Source: a virus. From it: 20,856 nt of DNA. The translations under genes and the position numbers were made by a program. Of the stretch, positions 1 through 7,188 are shown in pieces. Location of the stretch: IMG/VR virus record IMGVR_UViG_3300027752_001137, positions 1 to 20,856 of that record; one strand, written 5' to 3'. The notes under the pieces were generated by a model. The model was not told the origin of the DNA and did no database searches. It was given only the letters and a program-made list of their open reading frames with translations. Position 1 is the first letter of the stretch. Each line of letters starts with the position of its first letter.

Positions 1-1
1 A

Positions 2-373
2 ACACAGCCTACAGCAGACCACTACAATGCAATCAGAGAAATGTTTGCAGCATCAGTAGATGGCGAGTTATACGATCCTGCAAAATGGGGTAACTTCTAC
101 AAGCCATATGGCGTTGAAGTTCCTGCTAACGCACCAGCACCAGGATTACAAGCAACTGCGGCACCTGTACAAGCACAGGCTCCAGTAGCGGCACCAGTAG
201 CGGCACCAGTAGCGGCACCAGTAGCACCAGCTCCAGTAGCTGACACTACTATTCCGTTTGATGTTACACCGACTGCGGCACCTGTAGTACCAGTACCTGA
301 GGCGGCTCCGGCAGCTCCAGCTAGTACTGCTAGTGCAGATGATATTCTAAACATGATTAGAAACCGTTCTTAA
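2..373 (+). CDS. Possible gp32-like ssDNA-binding protein, C-terminal part (cut by left edge)
   Basis: The frame is open from the left edge, so the gene starts outside the window; about 123 residues are visible. A folded-looking stretch (about residues 1-38, rich in Tyr, Trp and Phe) is followed by a long Ala/Pro/Val linker of PVAA repeats and a short tail ending in DDILNMIRNRS. A core, a flexible linker and a short tail before uvsX would fit the ssDNA-binding protein gp32 of T4-like phages, whose C-terminus recruits replication and recombination partners. The zinc-binding and OB-fold parts lie outside the window, so this rests on position and architecture only. T4 gp32 ends in a strongly acidic tail; this one is mixed in charge. 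Another phage replication protein with a Pro/Ala linker is possible. uvsX follows 10 bases downstream. Confidence 0.45.
   Translation, partial: TQPTADHYNAIREMFAASVDGELYDPAKWGNFYKPYGVEVPANAPAPGLQATAAPVQAQAPVAAPVAAPVAAPVAPAPVADTTIPFDVTPTAAPVVPVPEAAPAAPASTASADDILNMIRNRS
182..223 (+). repeat. 12-bp in-frame tandem repeat (about 3.5 copies) coding PVAA units
   Basis: The unit CCAGTAGCGGCA is repeated exactly at 182-193, 194-205 and 206-217, followed by a degenerate partial copy. The period is four codons, so copy-number changes would lengthen or shorten the Pro/Ala linker without breaking the frame. Similar PVAA-coding sequence flanks the array. Confidence 0.85.
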
Positions 374-383
374 GGAGACTGTT

Positions 384-1490
384 ATGCAAAGACCATTTGA
401 CTTAACAAAGTTCAGGACGTCTGTTACTAAATCCATTAGTGGAATTAGTGCAGGCTTCCATGACCCGCAGGATTGGATTAGCACAGGAAACCTCACGCTA
501 AATTATCTTATCAGTGGAGACTTTAATAAAGGTATCCCATTAGGTAAAGTTAGTGTGTTTGCAGGTGAGTCTGGATCAGGTAAAAGTTTTATCTGTTCAG
601 GCAACATTGCAAAGGCAGCACAAGATCATGGCTGTCAGGTAGTACTGTTTGATTCAGAAAACGCACTAGACGAAGATTGGCTACAAGCATTAGATGTAGA
701 TACCACTCCTGAGAAACTTCTCAAGATAGGTGTTAGCATGATTGATGATGTTGCTAAAACTTTAAGTGACTTTATGAAAGACTATAAAACGAACTACAGC
801 GATCTTCCTTACGAAGAAATGCCTAAACTACTATTTGTTATAGATAGCTTGGGTATGTTGTTAACACCAACTGATGTGAATCAGTTTGAAAAAGGTGACA
901 TGAAAGGTGATATGGGTAGAAAGCCTAAAGCACTTACAGCACTTGTTCGTAATATGGTTAATCAGATTGCACCGTTCCCAGTAGGTATTGTTGCAACTAA
1001 TCACACTTATGCATCACAAGATATGTTTGACCCAGATGATAAAATCTCAGGTGGTCAGGGCTTTATCTATGCATCAAGTATTGTAGTTGCAATGCGTAAA
1101 CTTAAACTCAAGGAAGACTTAGATGGTAACAAAGTCTCAACTGTACAAGGCATCCGTGCCGCATGTAAAGTTGTGAAGTCACGTTACAGTAAGCCATTCG
1201 AGGGTGTACAGATTAAGATCCCTTACGAGAGCGGCATGGACCCATATAGCGGTTTAGTAGATATGCTAGAAGCTAAAGGTCTACTTGCAAAAGTAGGTAA
1301 CAAACTATCTTATGTATCACCGGTAACAGGCGAAGAGATCAAAGAGTTCAGGAAAGGTTGGACAAGTGATAAACTTCAAGTTGTTATTGATGAATGGGAG
1401 ATGAACCCAGAAGCAGAAGCAATAGACGTCGGAGATGTCGATGAAAACGATATGCTAGATCAAATGGAGGATATGGCAGATGAATCATGA
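384..1490 (+). CDS. uvsX: UvsX, RecA-like recombinase
   Basis: RecA-family strand-exchange protein of T4-like phages. It forms filaments on ssDNA with UvsY and starts recombination-dependent replication and repair. The sequence shows a Walker A motif GESGSGKS at residues 61-68 and a Walker B strand LLFVIDS at 149-155. A core for ATP-dependent strand exchange follows, with an SGGQG segment near residue 220. The C-terminal tail is acidic. Length is 368 residues, near the 391 of T4 UvsX. The start is supported by AAGGAG at 372-377, six bases before the ATG. The gene overlaps the next reading frame by 11 bases, indicating translational coupling. It lies between a possible gp32 gene and uvsY, a typical recombination cluster. 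Confidence is high. Confidence 0.95.
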   Translation: MQRPFDLTKFRTSVTKSISGISAGFHDPQDWISTGNLTLNYLISGDFNKGIPLGKVSVFAGESGSGKSFICSGNIAKAAQDHGCQVVLFDSENALDEDWLQALDVDTTPEKLLKIGVSMIDDVAKTLSDFMKDYKTNYSDLPYEEMPKLLFVIDSLGMLLTPTDVNQFEKGDMKGDMGRKPKALTALVRNMVNQIAPFPVGIVATNHTYASQDMFDPDDKISGGQGFIYASSIVVAMRKLKLKEDLDGNKVSTVQGIRAACKVVKSRYSKPFEGVQIKIPYESGMDPYSGLVDMLEAKGLLAKVGNKLSYVSPVTGEEIKEFRKGWTSDKLQVVIDEWEMNPEAEAIDVGDVDENDMLDQMEDMADES

Positions 1491-1722
1491 TGTTAGTTTT
1501 TTACATGAGTTATGGGATAGTGCAAAACACTTTATTCCTAAGAAAGACAAGTTGCAAGCCGCAGAAGTACTAGTTAGAGTATTCGACGATAACGCTGATA
1601 TTGGCGAAATTGAAGAAAGCATTAATGAGTTTGATGGCCTAATGAAAGCCGCTATTGTATCTCATTTTGAAATTAGTTCACATGACGGTGAAGACGAAGA
1701 CGAAGACGGGGATTGGGATTAA
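1480..1722 (+). CDS. Small acidic protein between uvsX and uvsY, unknown function
   Basis: An 80-residue protein whose start overlaps the end of uvsX by 11 bases and whose stop directly abuts the uvsY start, so it is translated as part of that cluster. The N-terminal part looks helical (HELWDSAKHFIPKKDKLQAAEVLV). The C-terminal end is a run of Asp and Glu (about 12 of the last 16 residues). I recall small proteins of this shape at this position in marine T4-like phages, but know no assigned role. Position suggests a recombination accessory factor. The acidic tail could mimic DNA or bind the basic surface of UvsX, UvsY or a helicase; this is inference only. Confidence 0.85.
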   Translation: MNHDVSFLHELWDSAKHFIPKKDKLQAAEVLVRVFDDNADIGEIEESINEFDGLMKAAIVSHFEISSHDGEDEDEDGDWD

Positions 1723-2184
1723 ATGAGTACTTGGTATAACAAAGTTACTTCGAACCTAAGTGATATAGTTGGCGCTATTGGTCATTTTGAGAATGAACTT
1801 GAAGGTGCCAAGTACGAATGCCGAATCAAAGGAAGCCTAGAAAAAGCTAGTGCTTCCTTACCCGGTATCACCGAACACCGTTTTAATCAACTTCAAGAGA
1901 TCGAAGCCATTCTAGAACACTTAAACATTGCACTCCGAAAGGAACGCAGTAGTGTATTTAGAAAGTTCTTTGAGACATATAACAGACAACTTACTAGTAG
2001 AGATGCTGAAAAGTATGTTGACGGTGAGCAATCTGTTATAGACCTCTCACATCTATGCAACCAATTCGCTTTAATTCGTAATAGATATCTAGGCATTATG
2101 AAAGGCCTGGATACTAAGCAATGGCAGATTGGACATATTACTAAACTCAGAACAGCAGGCATGGAAGATATTACAATAGACTAG
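1723..2184 (+). CDS. uvsY: UvsY, recombination mediator
   Basis: UvsY helps UvsX load on ssDNA covered by gp32, forming an oligomer that holds the single strand. The protein is 153 residues (T4 UvsY: 137). It shows the helical N-terminus and the conserved central and C-terminal pattern of the family: a TYNRQLTSRDAEKYVDGE segment (about 85-102), then LxxLxN and an RNRYLGIMKGLDTKQWQIG stretch near the end, closing with KLRTAGMED. It starts immediately after the stop of the small acidic gene, without a strong ribosome site of its own, suggesting coupled translation. Order and family signature agree. Confidence 0.9.
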   Translation: MSTWYNKVTSNLSDIVGAIGHFENELEGAKYECRIKGSLEKASASLPGITEHRFNQLQEIEAILEHLNIALRKERSSVFRKFFETYNRQLTSRDAEKYVDGEQSVIDLSHLCNQFALIRNRYLGIMKGLDTKQWQIGHITKLRTAGMEDITID

Positions 2185-2219
2185 ACGTAAGTCATTGATT
2201 TATTTGTGATATCTTTCAC

Positions 2220-2248
2220 TTGACTTCCTACCCTTTTAACTGTATAAT
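2220..2248 (+). promoter_or_regulatory. Consensus sigma-70 promoter P1 (TTGACT-17-TATAAT)
   Basis: The -35 TTGACT is at 2220-2225 and the -10 TATAAT at 2243-2248, with exactly 17 bases between. The expected start is near 2255, just before a ribosome site (AAGGAG, 2265-2270). It drives the 49-residue membrane protein and separates it from the uvsXY cluster. The -10 sits in the string ACTGTATAAT, shared with two other promoters of this window. Confidence 0.85.
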
Positions 2249-2279
2249 ATACATATAAAGCAAAAAGGAGTAAGATAAT

Positions 2280-2429
2280 ATGTTAACGTTTATAGCCGCA
2301 CTAATACCACTATACTTTGTATGGTCTATTATACAGCAAATTGCTGGGGCAGACGACGGAGCAGAATTATTAGGCTCATTGCTTGGATTAGGATTAGTTA
2401 TTTGGGTGTTTAGCCTTTTATTAGGTTGA
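2280..2429 (+). CDS. Small membrane protein (49 aa), unknown function
   Basis: A short gene with its own consensus promoter and an AAGGAG site (2265-2270) nine bases before the ATG, so expression is well supported despite its size. The product MLTFIAALIPLYFVWSIIQQ... has two predicted membrane segments, about residues 2-20 and 30-48, separated by a short polar turn containing ADDGAE. There is no cleavable signal. The stop codon lies inside the -35 of the next promoter. Small, separately promoted inner-membrane proteins in T-even phages include superinfection-immunity proteins such as Imm; small two-segment proteins can also be holins or accessory lysis proteins. Nothing in the sequence decides between these. 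It has no lysis genes nearby, which slightly favours an early host-interaction role. Confidence 0.75.
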   Translation: MLTFIAALIPLYFVWSIIQQIAGADDGAELLGSLLGLGLVIWVFSLLLG

Positions 2430-2454
2430 CACTGACTGACTAATACTGTATAAT
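2426..2454 (+). promoter_or_regulatory. Perfect sigma-70 promoter P2 (TTGACA-17-TATAAT)
   Basis: The -35 TTGACA is at 2426-2431 and overlaps the stop codon of the small membrane protein. The -10 TATAAT is at 2449-2454, with a 17-base spacer: a full match to the sigma-70 consensus. The predicted start is near 2461, leaving a leader of about 34 bases with a ribosome site before the AAA+ ATPase. Confidence 0.88.
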
Positions 2455-2494
2455 AACTGTATTGTTTAAATTAATGCCTGTGGGAGGGCTAGAT

Positions 2495-3526
2495 ATGAGT
2501 AACTTTGTAAAGATAGAAAACGGTATATACCGTAACCAACCGATTGAAGGGGTATTCCCTTTAGTTAAACCAACTCAGCAAGGAAAGAAAGGATACTTTG
2601 TGACTATAGATGCATCAGCATTATTAGGATCAGAGCGTAATTCAATCCGTGTTGTAGTACCAACACTAGCAAGTGTTGAACCTTTAACAGATGTTGAAGG
2701 CGAGAAACTTGTTGAAACTGCTCCAGAGTCTAAGGCTAAGCCTAAAGAAACTGACGAGCAGGCAATGACTAGAATTAGAGAGCGTTTTGCTATTCTAGAC
2801 CAAATGACTGATGCTGTAGCAAACGGTGTTGTTAGAGGTCTTATAGTAAGTGGTCCTCCAGGAGTTGGTAAGTCATTCGGTGTTGAAAGTATAATTGACA
2901 TGTACGATGCAGAAACTAAACTTGCTGGTCGTCCACCTAGAACTGAAGTAGTTAAAGGGTCAATGACACCAATTGGATTGTACCAGACACTGTACAACAA
3001 TTCAGCTAAAGGCGACATCCTTGTGTTTGATGACTGTGACAGTATCTTGTTTGATGAAGTATGTTTGAACATGTTGAAGGCAGTACTTGACTCAGGTAAG
3101 AAGCGTACAATTAGTTGGAAGTCAGAAAGTGTTGCATTACGAAGAGAAGGCATTCCGGATAGGTTTGAGTTCTCAGGTGGTGTAATTTTTATTACTAACG
3201 TGAACTTTGAAAACGTTCGTAGTAAGAAGATACAAGACCACTTAGCGGCACTTATGTCAAGATGTCATTACATGGACTTAGAGATGAATAGTGTACATGA
3301 TCGTTTTTTAAGAATCAATCAGATTGTTGGAGACGGTATGCTAAACGACTATAAGTTTGGTGATGAAGGCAATGCAGAAGTAGTAAACTTTATGCATGAG
3401 AAACAAGCAAGGCTTAGGGAGATTTCGTTGAGAATGGTTCTTAAGATTGCTGACTTGAAACAAATGAGCCCGGACACCTGGAAAGGATTGGCCGAGAGCA
3501 CTTGTATGAAGCGTATGGGATTATAA
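2495..3526 (+). CDS. AAA+ family ATPase, phage type, unknown target
   Basis: A 343-residue P-loop ATPase. Residues 1-90 form a separate N-terminal domain of mixed strands followed by a charged Lys/Glu linker. The ATPase core shows Walker A GPPGVGKS at 120-127, Walker B ILVFDDCD at 175-182 and a sensor-like VIFITNVNF strand near 230. The start is placed at the ATG at 2495, because GGGAGG lies just ahead at 2482-2487 and promoter P2 would start transcription near 2461; upstream in-frame TTG and ATG codons have no such site. It is not obviously gp44, since the clamp-loader pattern is not clear. It may be a remodelling ATPase acting on replication or host proteins. It has its own promoter and a terminator right behind it, so it is a one-gene unit. 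Confidence 0.85.
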   Translation: MSNFVKIENGIYRNQPIEGVFPLVKPTQQGKKGYFVTIDASALLGSERNSIRVVVPTLASVEPLTDVEGEKLVETAPESKAKPKETDEQAMTRIRERFAILDQMTDAVANGVVRGLIVSGPPGVGKSFGVESIIDMYDAETKLAGRPPRTEVVKGSMTPIGLYQTLYNNSAKGDILVFDDCDSILFDEVCLNMLKAVLDSGKKRTISWKSESVALRREGIPDRFEFSGGVIFITNVNFENVRSKKIQDHLAALMSRCHYMDLEMNSVHDRFLRINQIVGDGMLNDYKFGDEGNAEVVNFMHEKQARLREISLRMVLKIADLKQMSPDTWKGLAESTCMKRMGL

Positions 3527-3565
3527 AATACTCCCACAGTAATAGTAGTCTATTCGCTTCAGATG

Positions 3566-3600
3566 GTACACTCCTCAGTAATGGGGAGTGTGCTTTTTTT
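3566..3600 (+). terminator. Intrinsic (rho-independent) terminator after the AAA+ ATPase
   Basis: Bases 3566-3576 pair with 3583-3593 to form an 11-bp stem that includes two G-T pairs. The loop has six bases (3577-3582), and a run of seven T follows at 3594-3600. This is the strongest terminator in the window and sits 40 bases after the ATPase stop and 22 bases before the receptor gene. Confidence 0.9.
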
Positions 3601-3621
3601 AATTATAAAATAGGAGAAGAA

Positions 3622-5223
3622 ATGAAGAACGTAGTAAATAACTTAGTCGCAGTGATAGCATTATCAACAATGATATCGACTAATGTAAATGCTGATGATT
3701 CGAATTACATTGAAGAGATTCTTGTTGTAGGTGCCGTCACCACAGAAGATATCACAGATGTTACTTTAGATTTTACAATCAGCGAAACCTTGATGCCAGC
3801 GGTATCTTATATCCCTGGAGGCTATGGCGGCTTTGCAGGATACAGTGAACGCGGAACACAGACGATACACACTACAGTGTATAAGAATGGTGTGCCAGCA
3901 AATGATGCAGGGAACGGTTGGTATGACTTTTCACATGATGTTGTAACAGGAACAGAAAGTGTTAAAGTAGTAAACGGACCAAACAGTGTATTGTATGGCT
4001 CAGGTAGTTTAGGTGGAACAGTATTTATAACAGACCAAATGAAAGACATGTCTGTGTTAAGAATAGGAGAACAGCACACACTAGCAAGTGTATCGCTATT
4101 TGAAAGTCTTAGTATATCTCACTTTAATGTGAACAACGGAAGTGTTAAAAATGATAACACAGAAGATGATTGGTATAAAAATAACACAGTTAAATTTGTA
4201 AAGAGTTTTGATGATCTAACCGTAGCCGCTGTTCGCACAGACTACGAATATGATTATGACAACTGTTATACTCCAGCGTTCTCAACATCAAACGATTGTC
4301 AACAGGACGGACAGAAAACAGATCTTAGTATTCGTAACAATAACTTTACGTTAGGTTACAGCAGAACTGACTCAGAGTTTTTTACTGAAGGTGCAAGCAC
4401 CTACACTAGTAAAGCCGAGCGTTACTATGCAGATGCTAAAAAGGAAATGTCACTAAGTGATGCAGTAACATATATCACAGGTGTAACACTTCAGCAGGAT
4501 AAGTATTCCGGAGATAGTAGAAATGACTTTAGTACTTACTCTACTCTTACTGTTAATGAAAAACTGCAAGGTGGACTTAGAGTTTCACAAGATGCAATAG
4601 TCGGACGTTTAGGCTATACAACAGACAATTACTTTGTTAGTATAGGTAACACCTACCGTAACCCTACAATGTATCAAGAGAAAGGTGACGCATGGGTTCA
4701 AGAGAATCCTAATCTAGATCCAGAAAAGGGCATGGGCATCGAAGCTGGCTACAAAGCATTTAGTGTATTCAAGTTCAAGTTTGACGAGAACATTGACTAC
4801 AGTTATGCAAGCTCGCAGTATGTAAACACAGGTGAGTATGATACACAAGGTATTAGATTCATGGACATGTTTGCTGTTCCTTATGGTTCATTCAATGTAA
4901 TGGTTGGATATACAGATAGCGATCAGCCGAGAGTACCGAAGTGGAAAACTAGGCTTTCATATTTTGCAAGTGTAGGTAACTACTCTGGTGAACTTGTTTA
5001 TACAGCACAGTTCGACCGCGGTATGGATATTGCTCCATATGGACAAGAAGCCACAGAGTTAGTTGACCTAGAGTCAGTTGATTTAGTGTTTGGTCTTAAA
5101 GAATTTGACAACGGGTTGAAACTTGACCTAACTGTACAGAATCTATTCGACAAAGAAGTAGAAGTTATTTCCGGCTATGATGCTGGTGGACGAAATATCT
5201 TCTTGACATTAACCTACAAGTAG
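3622..5223 (+). CDS. Phage-encoded TonB-dependent outer-membrane receptor
   Basis: TonB-dependent receptors are gated 22-strand barrels that import scarce ligands such as cobalamin, iron chelates or sugars. The start at 3622 follows AGGAG (3612-3616) and gives a signal peptide (residues 1-24, cleavage after VNA). A TonB-box-like EEILVVGA lies at 31-38. A plug domain follows, with KNGVPAND (88-95) and ESVKVVNGPNSVLYGSGSLGG (112-132). The barrel has alternating strands, a two-cysteine acidic loop (NCYTPAFSTSNDC), and an NPNLDPEKGMGIEAGYK segment typical of the family. It ends in VQNLFDKEVEV...GRNIFLTLTYK. At 533 residues it is short for the family (BtuB about 614), and its last residue is Lys rather than the usual Phe. 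The style recalls BtuB, but the ligand cannot be read. It follows a terminator, has no clear promoter, and its 3' end holds the uvsW promoter. Phage genes flank it on both sides. Confidence 0.92.
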   Translation: MKNVVNNLVAVIALSTMISTNVNADDSNYIEEILVVGAVTTEDITDVTLDFTISETLMPAVSYIPGGYGGFAGYSERGTQTIHTTVYKNGVPANDAGNGWYDFSHDVVTGTESVKVVNGPNSVLYGSGSLGGTVFITDQMKDMSVLRIGEQHTLASVSLFESLSISHFNVNNGSVKNDNTEDDWYKNNTVKFVKSFDDLTVAAVRTDYEYDYDNCYTPAFSTSNDCQQDGQKTDLSIRNNNFTLGYSRTDSEFFTEGASTYTSKAERYYADAKKEMSLSDAVTYITGVTLQQDKYSGDSRNDFSTYSTLTVNEKLQGGLRVSQDAIVGRLGYTTDNYFVSIGNTYRNPTMYQEKGDAWVQENPNLDPEKGMGIEAGYKAFSVFKFKFDENIDYSYASSQYVNTGEYDTQGIRFMDMFAVPYGSFNVMVGYTDSDQPRVPKWKTRLSYFASVGNYSGELVYTAQFDRGMDIAPYGQEATELVDLESVDLVFGLKEFDNGLKLDLTVQNLFDKEVEVISGYDAGGRNIFLTLTYK

Positions 5224-5231
5224 ACTATAAT
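5203..5231 (+). promoter_or_regulatory. Perfect sigma-70 promoter P3 for uvsW (leaderless start)
   Basis: The -35 TTGACA is at 5203-5208 inside the receptor gene and the -10 TATAAT at 5226-5231, with a 17-base spacer. Only five bases separate the -10 from the uvsW ATG at 5237, so the expected transcription start falls on or beside the A of the start codon. There is no ribosome site upstream of that ATG, consistent with a leaderless message. Confidence 0.88.
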
Positions 5232-5236
5232 AGCGT

Positions 5237-6694
5237 ATGCCTAAAGTAACTTTAGAAATCAGAGATGAAGTAAACGTTAAGTTCGTAGGACTTGACGTAA
5301 AGACTCGCAGAAAGATATCAGAAGCAGCCAAGTATTTTTTACCCTATGCATTTCATATGCCGGCCTACAAGTTAGGCCGTTGGGATGGTTGTGTAAGATT
5401 CTGTGATGTCGGCGGAAGAACGTATCTAAATTTGCTTGATCGTTTATTGCCACTAGTAACCGAAGCTGGTTATGAAGTAGTAGTAGACGATCGCAGGCAA
5501 CCTATCCAATTATCATTTGATAATGTAACTGAAACTGATTACGAACATACAGCATGGCCTAAGAACCATCCAGCAGAAGGCATGCCGGTTATACTTCGAG
5601 ATTATCAGGTAACAGTTATTAATAAGTTCTTACAGAATCCACAATGCTTACAACAAGTAGCAACAGGAGCAGGTAAGACACTTATCACAGCCGTACTAAG
5701 TCACAAGTGTGAGAAGTATGGACGCACAATCGTAATCGTACCAAACAAAGACTTGGTAGTGCAGACAGAAAGAGATTACAAGAATTTAGGTTTAGATGTC
5801 GGTGTGCTATTTGGCGATAGAAAAGAATACACAAAGACACATACCATTTGTACTTGGCAAAGTTTATCCATGCTATCTAAGAAGTCAAAGAAAGGTGAAG
5901 CACCTATTGACATTGAAGAGTTCTTAGATGGTGTAGTATGCGTAATGGTAGACGAAGTACACAAAGCAAAAGCAGACGTACTTAGGGACCTTCTAAGTAG
6001 CGTGTTCTCTAACGTACCCGTACGTTGGGGACTAACAGGAACTATACCCAAAGACGAACACGAAGCAGTAGCGTGTACATGCTGTCTAGGACCTGTTGTA
6101 AGCGAACTAAGCAGTAAAGAATTACAAGATATGGGCGTACTAGCAGATTTAGATATTGATATATTTCAATTACAAGACGGCACACTAGGCTTCCAAGGAT
6201 ATGCACAAGAGCTCAAGTGGCTAGTTACCGATCCACAACGACTTGATCATATAAGTTCTATAATTAACGGACTTGCTGCAAACGGTAACACACTAGTATT
6301 AATTGACCGGATTGCAACAGGAGAAATGTTATCAGAAAGAAATCCTGATTGGGCATTTGTTAGTGGCAAGATGAAGACCACAGATAGGCAAGACGAGTAT
6401 GCAGAAGTTTCAGAAATGGATAACAAGGTAATTGTTGCTACATATGGTGTAGCATCGGTAGGTATTAACATACCCAGAATTTTTAACTTAGTTCTTTTAG
6501 AGCCAGGTAAGAGTTTTGTAAGGGTAATACAAAGTATCGGCAGAGGAATTCGTAAAGCAGAAGATAAAGATTATCTGAAAGTGATTGACTTAACGAGTAA
6601 TCTAAAGTATAGTAAGAGACACTTAACAAAAAGAAAGCAGTTTTATGCAGAACAAAAATTTAGGTACAATGTAACCAAGGTAGAATACAAATGA
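5237..6694 (+). CDS. uvsW: UvsW-type superfamily 2 DNA helicase
   Basis: UvsW unwinds branched DNA and R-loops and moves T4 from origin-dependent to recombination-dependent replication. The 485-residue product (T4 UvsW: about 503) has an N-terminal accessory domain (about 1-115). The two RecA-like helicase lobes follow: a Q-like ILRDYQ segment at 119-124, motif I ATGAGKT at 142-148, motif II DEVH at 239-242, motif III as GLTGT near 266, and motif VI as QSIGRGIRK near 434. The ATG at 5237 is the only good start, and it lies five bases after promoter P3 with no ribosome site. In T4, uvsW is a late gene; here it has a host-type promoter, implying earlier expression. The stop overlaps the next start (ATGA). 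Confidence 0.92.
   Translation: MPKVTLEIRDEVNVKFVGLDVKTRRKISEAAKYFLPYAFHMPAYKLGRWDGCVRFCDVGGRTYLNLLDRLLPLVTEAGYEVVVDDRRQPIQLSFDNVTETDYEHTAWPKNHPAEGMPVILRDYQVTVINKFLQNPQCLQQVATGAGKTLITAVLSHKCEKYGRTIVIVPNKDLVVQTERDYKNLGLDVGVLFGDRKEYTKTHTICTWQSLSMLSKKSKKGEAPIDIEEFLDGVVCVMVDEVHKAKADVLRDLLSSVFSNVPVRWGLTGTIPKDEHEAVACTCCLGPVVSELSSKELQDMGVLADLDIDIFQLQDGTLGFQGYAQELKWLVTDPQRLDHISSIINGLAANGNTLVLIDRIATGEMLSERNPDWAFVSGKMKTTDRQDEYAEVSEMDNKVIVATYGVASVGINIPRIFNLVLLEPGKSFVRVIQSIGRGIRKAEDKDYLKVIDLTSNLKYSKRHLTKRKQFYAEQKFRYNVTKVEYK
6585..6613 (+). promoter_or_regulatory. Candidate sigma-70 promoter inside the uvsW 3' end
   Basis: TTGACT at 6585-6590, a 17-base spacer and TATAGT at 6608-6613 each differ from consensus by one base. 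It would start transcription about 70 bases before the gene at 6691. It lies in coding sequence, so chance is possible. Confidence 0.4.
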
Positions 6695-7188
6695 AAATAT
6701 TAACAGTTGAGAATGACGTTTACGAATTAGATACAGTACCGGATGAAATTGATGACTTGCGTTATTGCGTGTTTGATACTAGTGACCCAGATTATAAGGA
6801 CTACTTTTTCTTACCCCTTATATTCTTAGAGAGCTTTCATGCTCCAGCAATATGTTTACAAATAGGCGAGTTTAAATTACAGATGCCTATGGATTGGAGC
6901 ATTCTAACTACAGACACTACGTTTGGTAGTTTAGAAGTGATTCCATTAGCAAGCCTAAACAATAGAGGCTTTGTTACACCAGTGTTTAACCCAATGCGTA
7001 ACGGCATTCCAGACACTGAAGAAATACAGATTACCAACGTATACCAAGATGTCAAATGGTATTTCCCAAGACTTAAAAACGGACATATATTGGTAATTCC
7101 TTTAGAGAATAAAAAGGAACCTAAATGTGCAATGTTTGTGAAAGAAGCAAATAAAATAAAAGATATAGATTTTGGAGAACTACTATGA
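6691..7188 (+). CDS. Phage protein of unknown function (165 aa)
   Basis: A 165-residue protein whose ATG overlaps the uvsW stop as ATGA, so translation is coupled. It looks globular and mostly beta, with no signal, membrane segment or nucleotide-binding motif. Central stretches such as ESFHAPAICLQIGEF and the WSILTTD-GSLEVIPLASLN region alternate hydrophobic strands and turns, followed by FVTPVFNPM and WYFPRLKNGHILVIPLE. I recall similar proteins beside uvsW in marine T4-like phages, always unnamed. Its neighbour suggests a replication or regulation role, but the sequence does not say which. It overlaps the next gene by four bases. Confidence 0.82.
   Translation: MKILTVENDVYELDTVPDEIDDLRYCVFDTSDPDYKDYFFLPLIFLESFHAPAICLQIGEFKLQMPMDWSILTTDTTFGSLEVIPLASLNNRGFVTPVFNPMRNGIPDTEEIQITNVYQDVKWYFPRLKNGHILVIPLENKKEPKCAMFVKEANKIKDIDFGELL

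Noticed and set aside
97-354. Minus-strand frame opposite the Pro/Ala linker
   Set aside because: Low-complexity Ala/Gly/Thr product created by the repeats on the other strand; no start signal of its own.
2575-3153. 192-codon minus-strand frame within the AAA+ ATPase
   Set aside because: It is the shadow of a gene with clear Walker motifs, and has no ribosome site or recognisable domain.
3502-3621. Longer receptor start at TTG 3502
   Set aside because: It would run through the terminator hairpin and put 40 residues ahead of an intact signal peptide; ATG 3622 has AGGAG directly ahead.
3527-3621. Cobalamin riboswitch ahead of the TonB-dependent receptor
   Set aside because: Only 95 bases, largely taken by the terminator; no room for the conserved riboswitch core.
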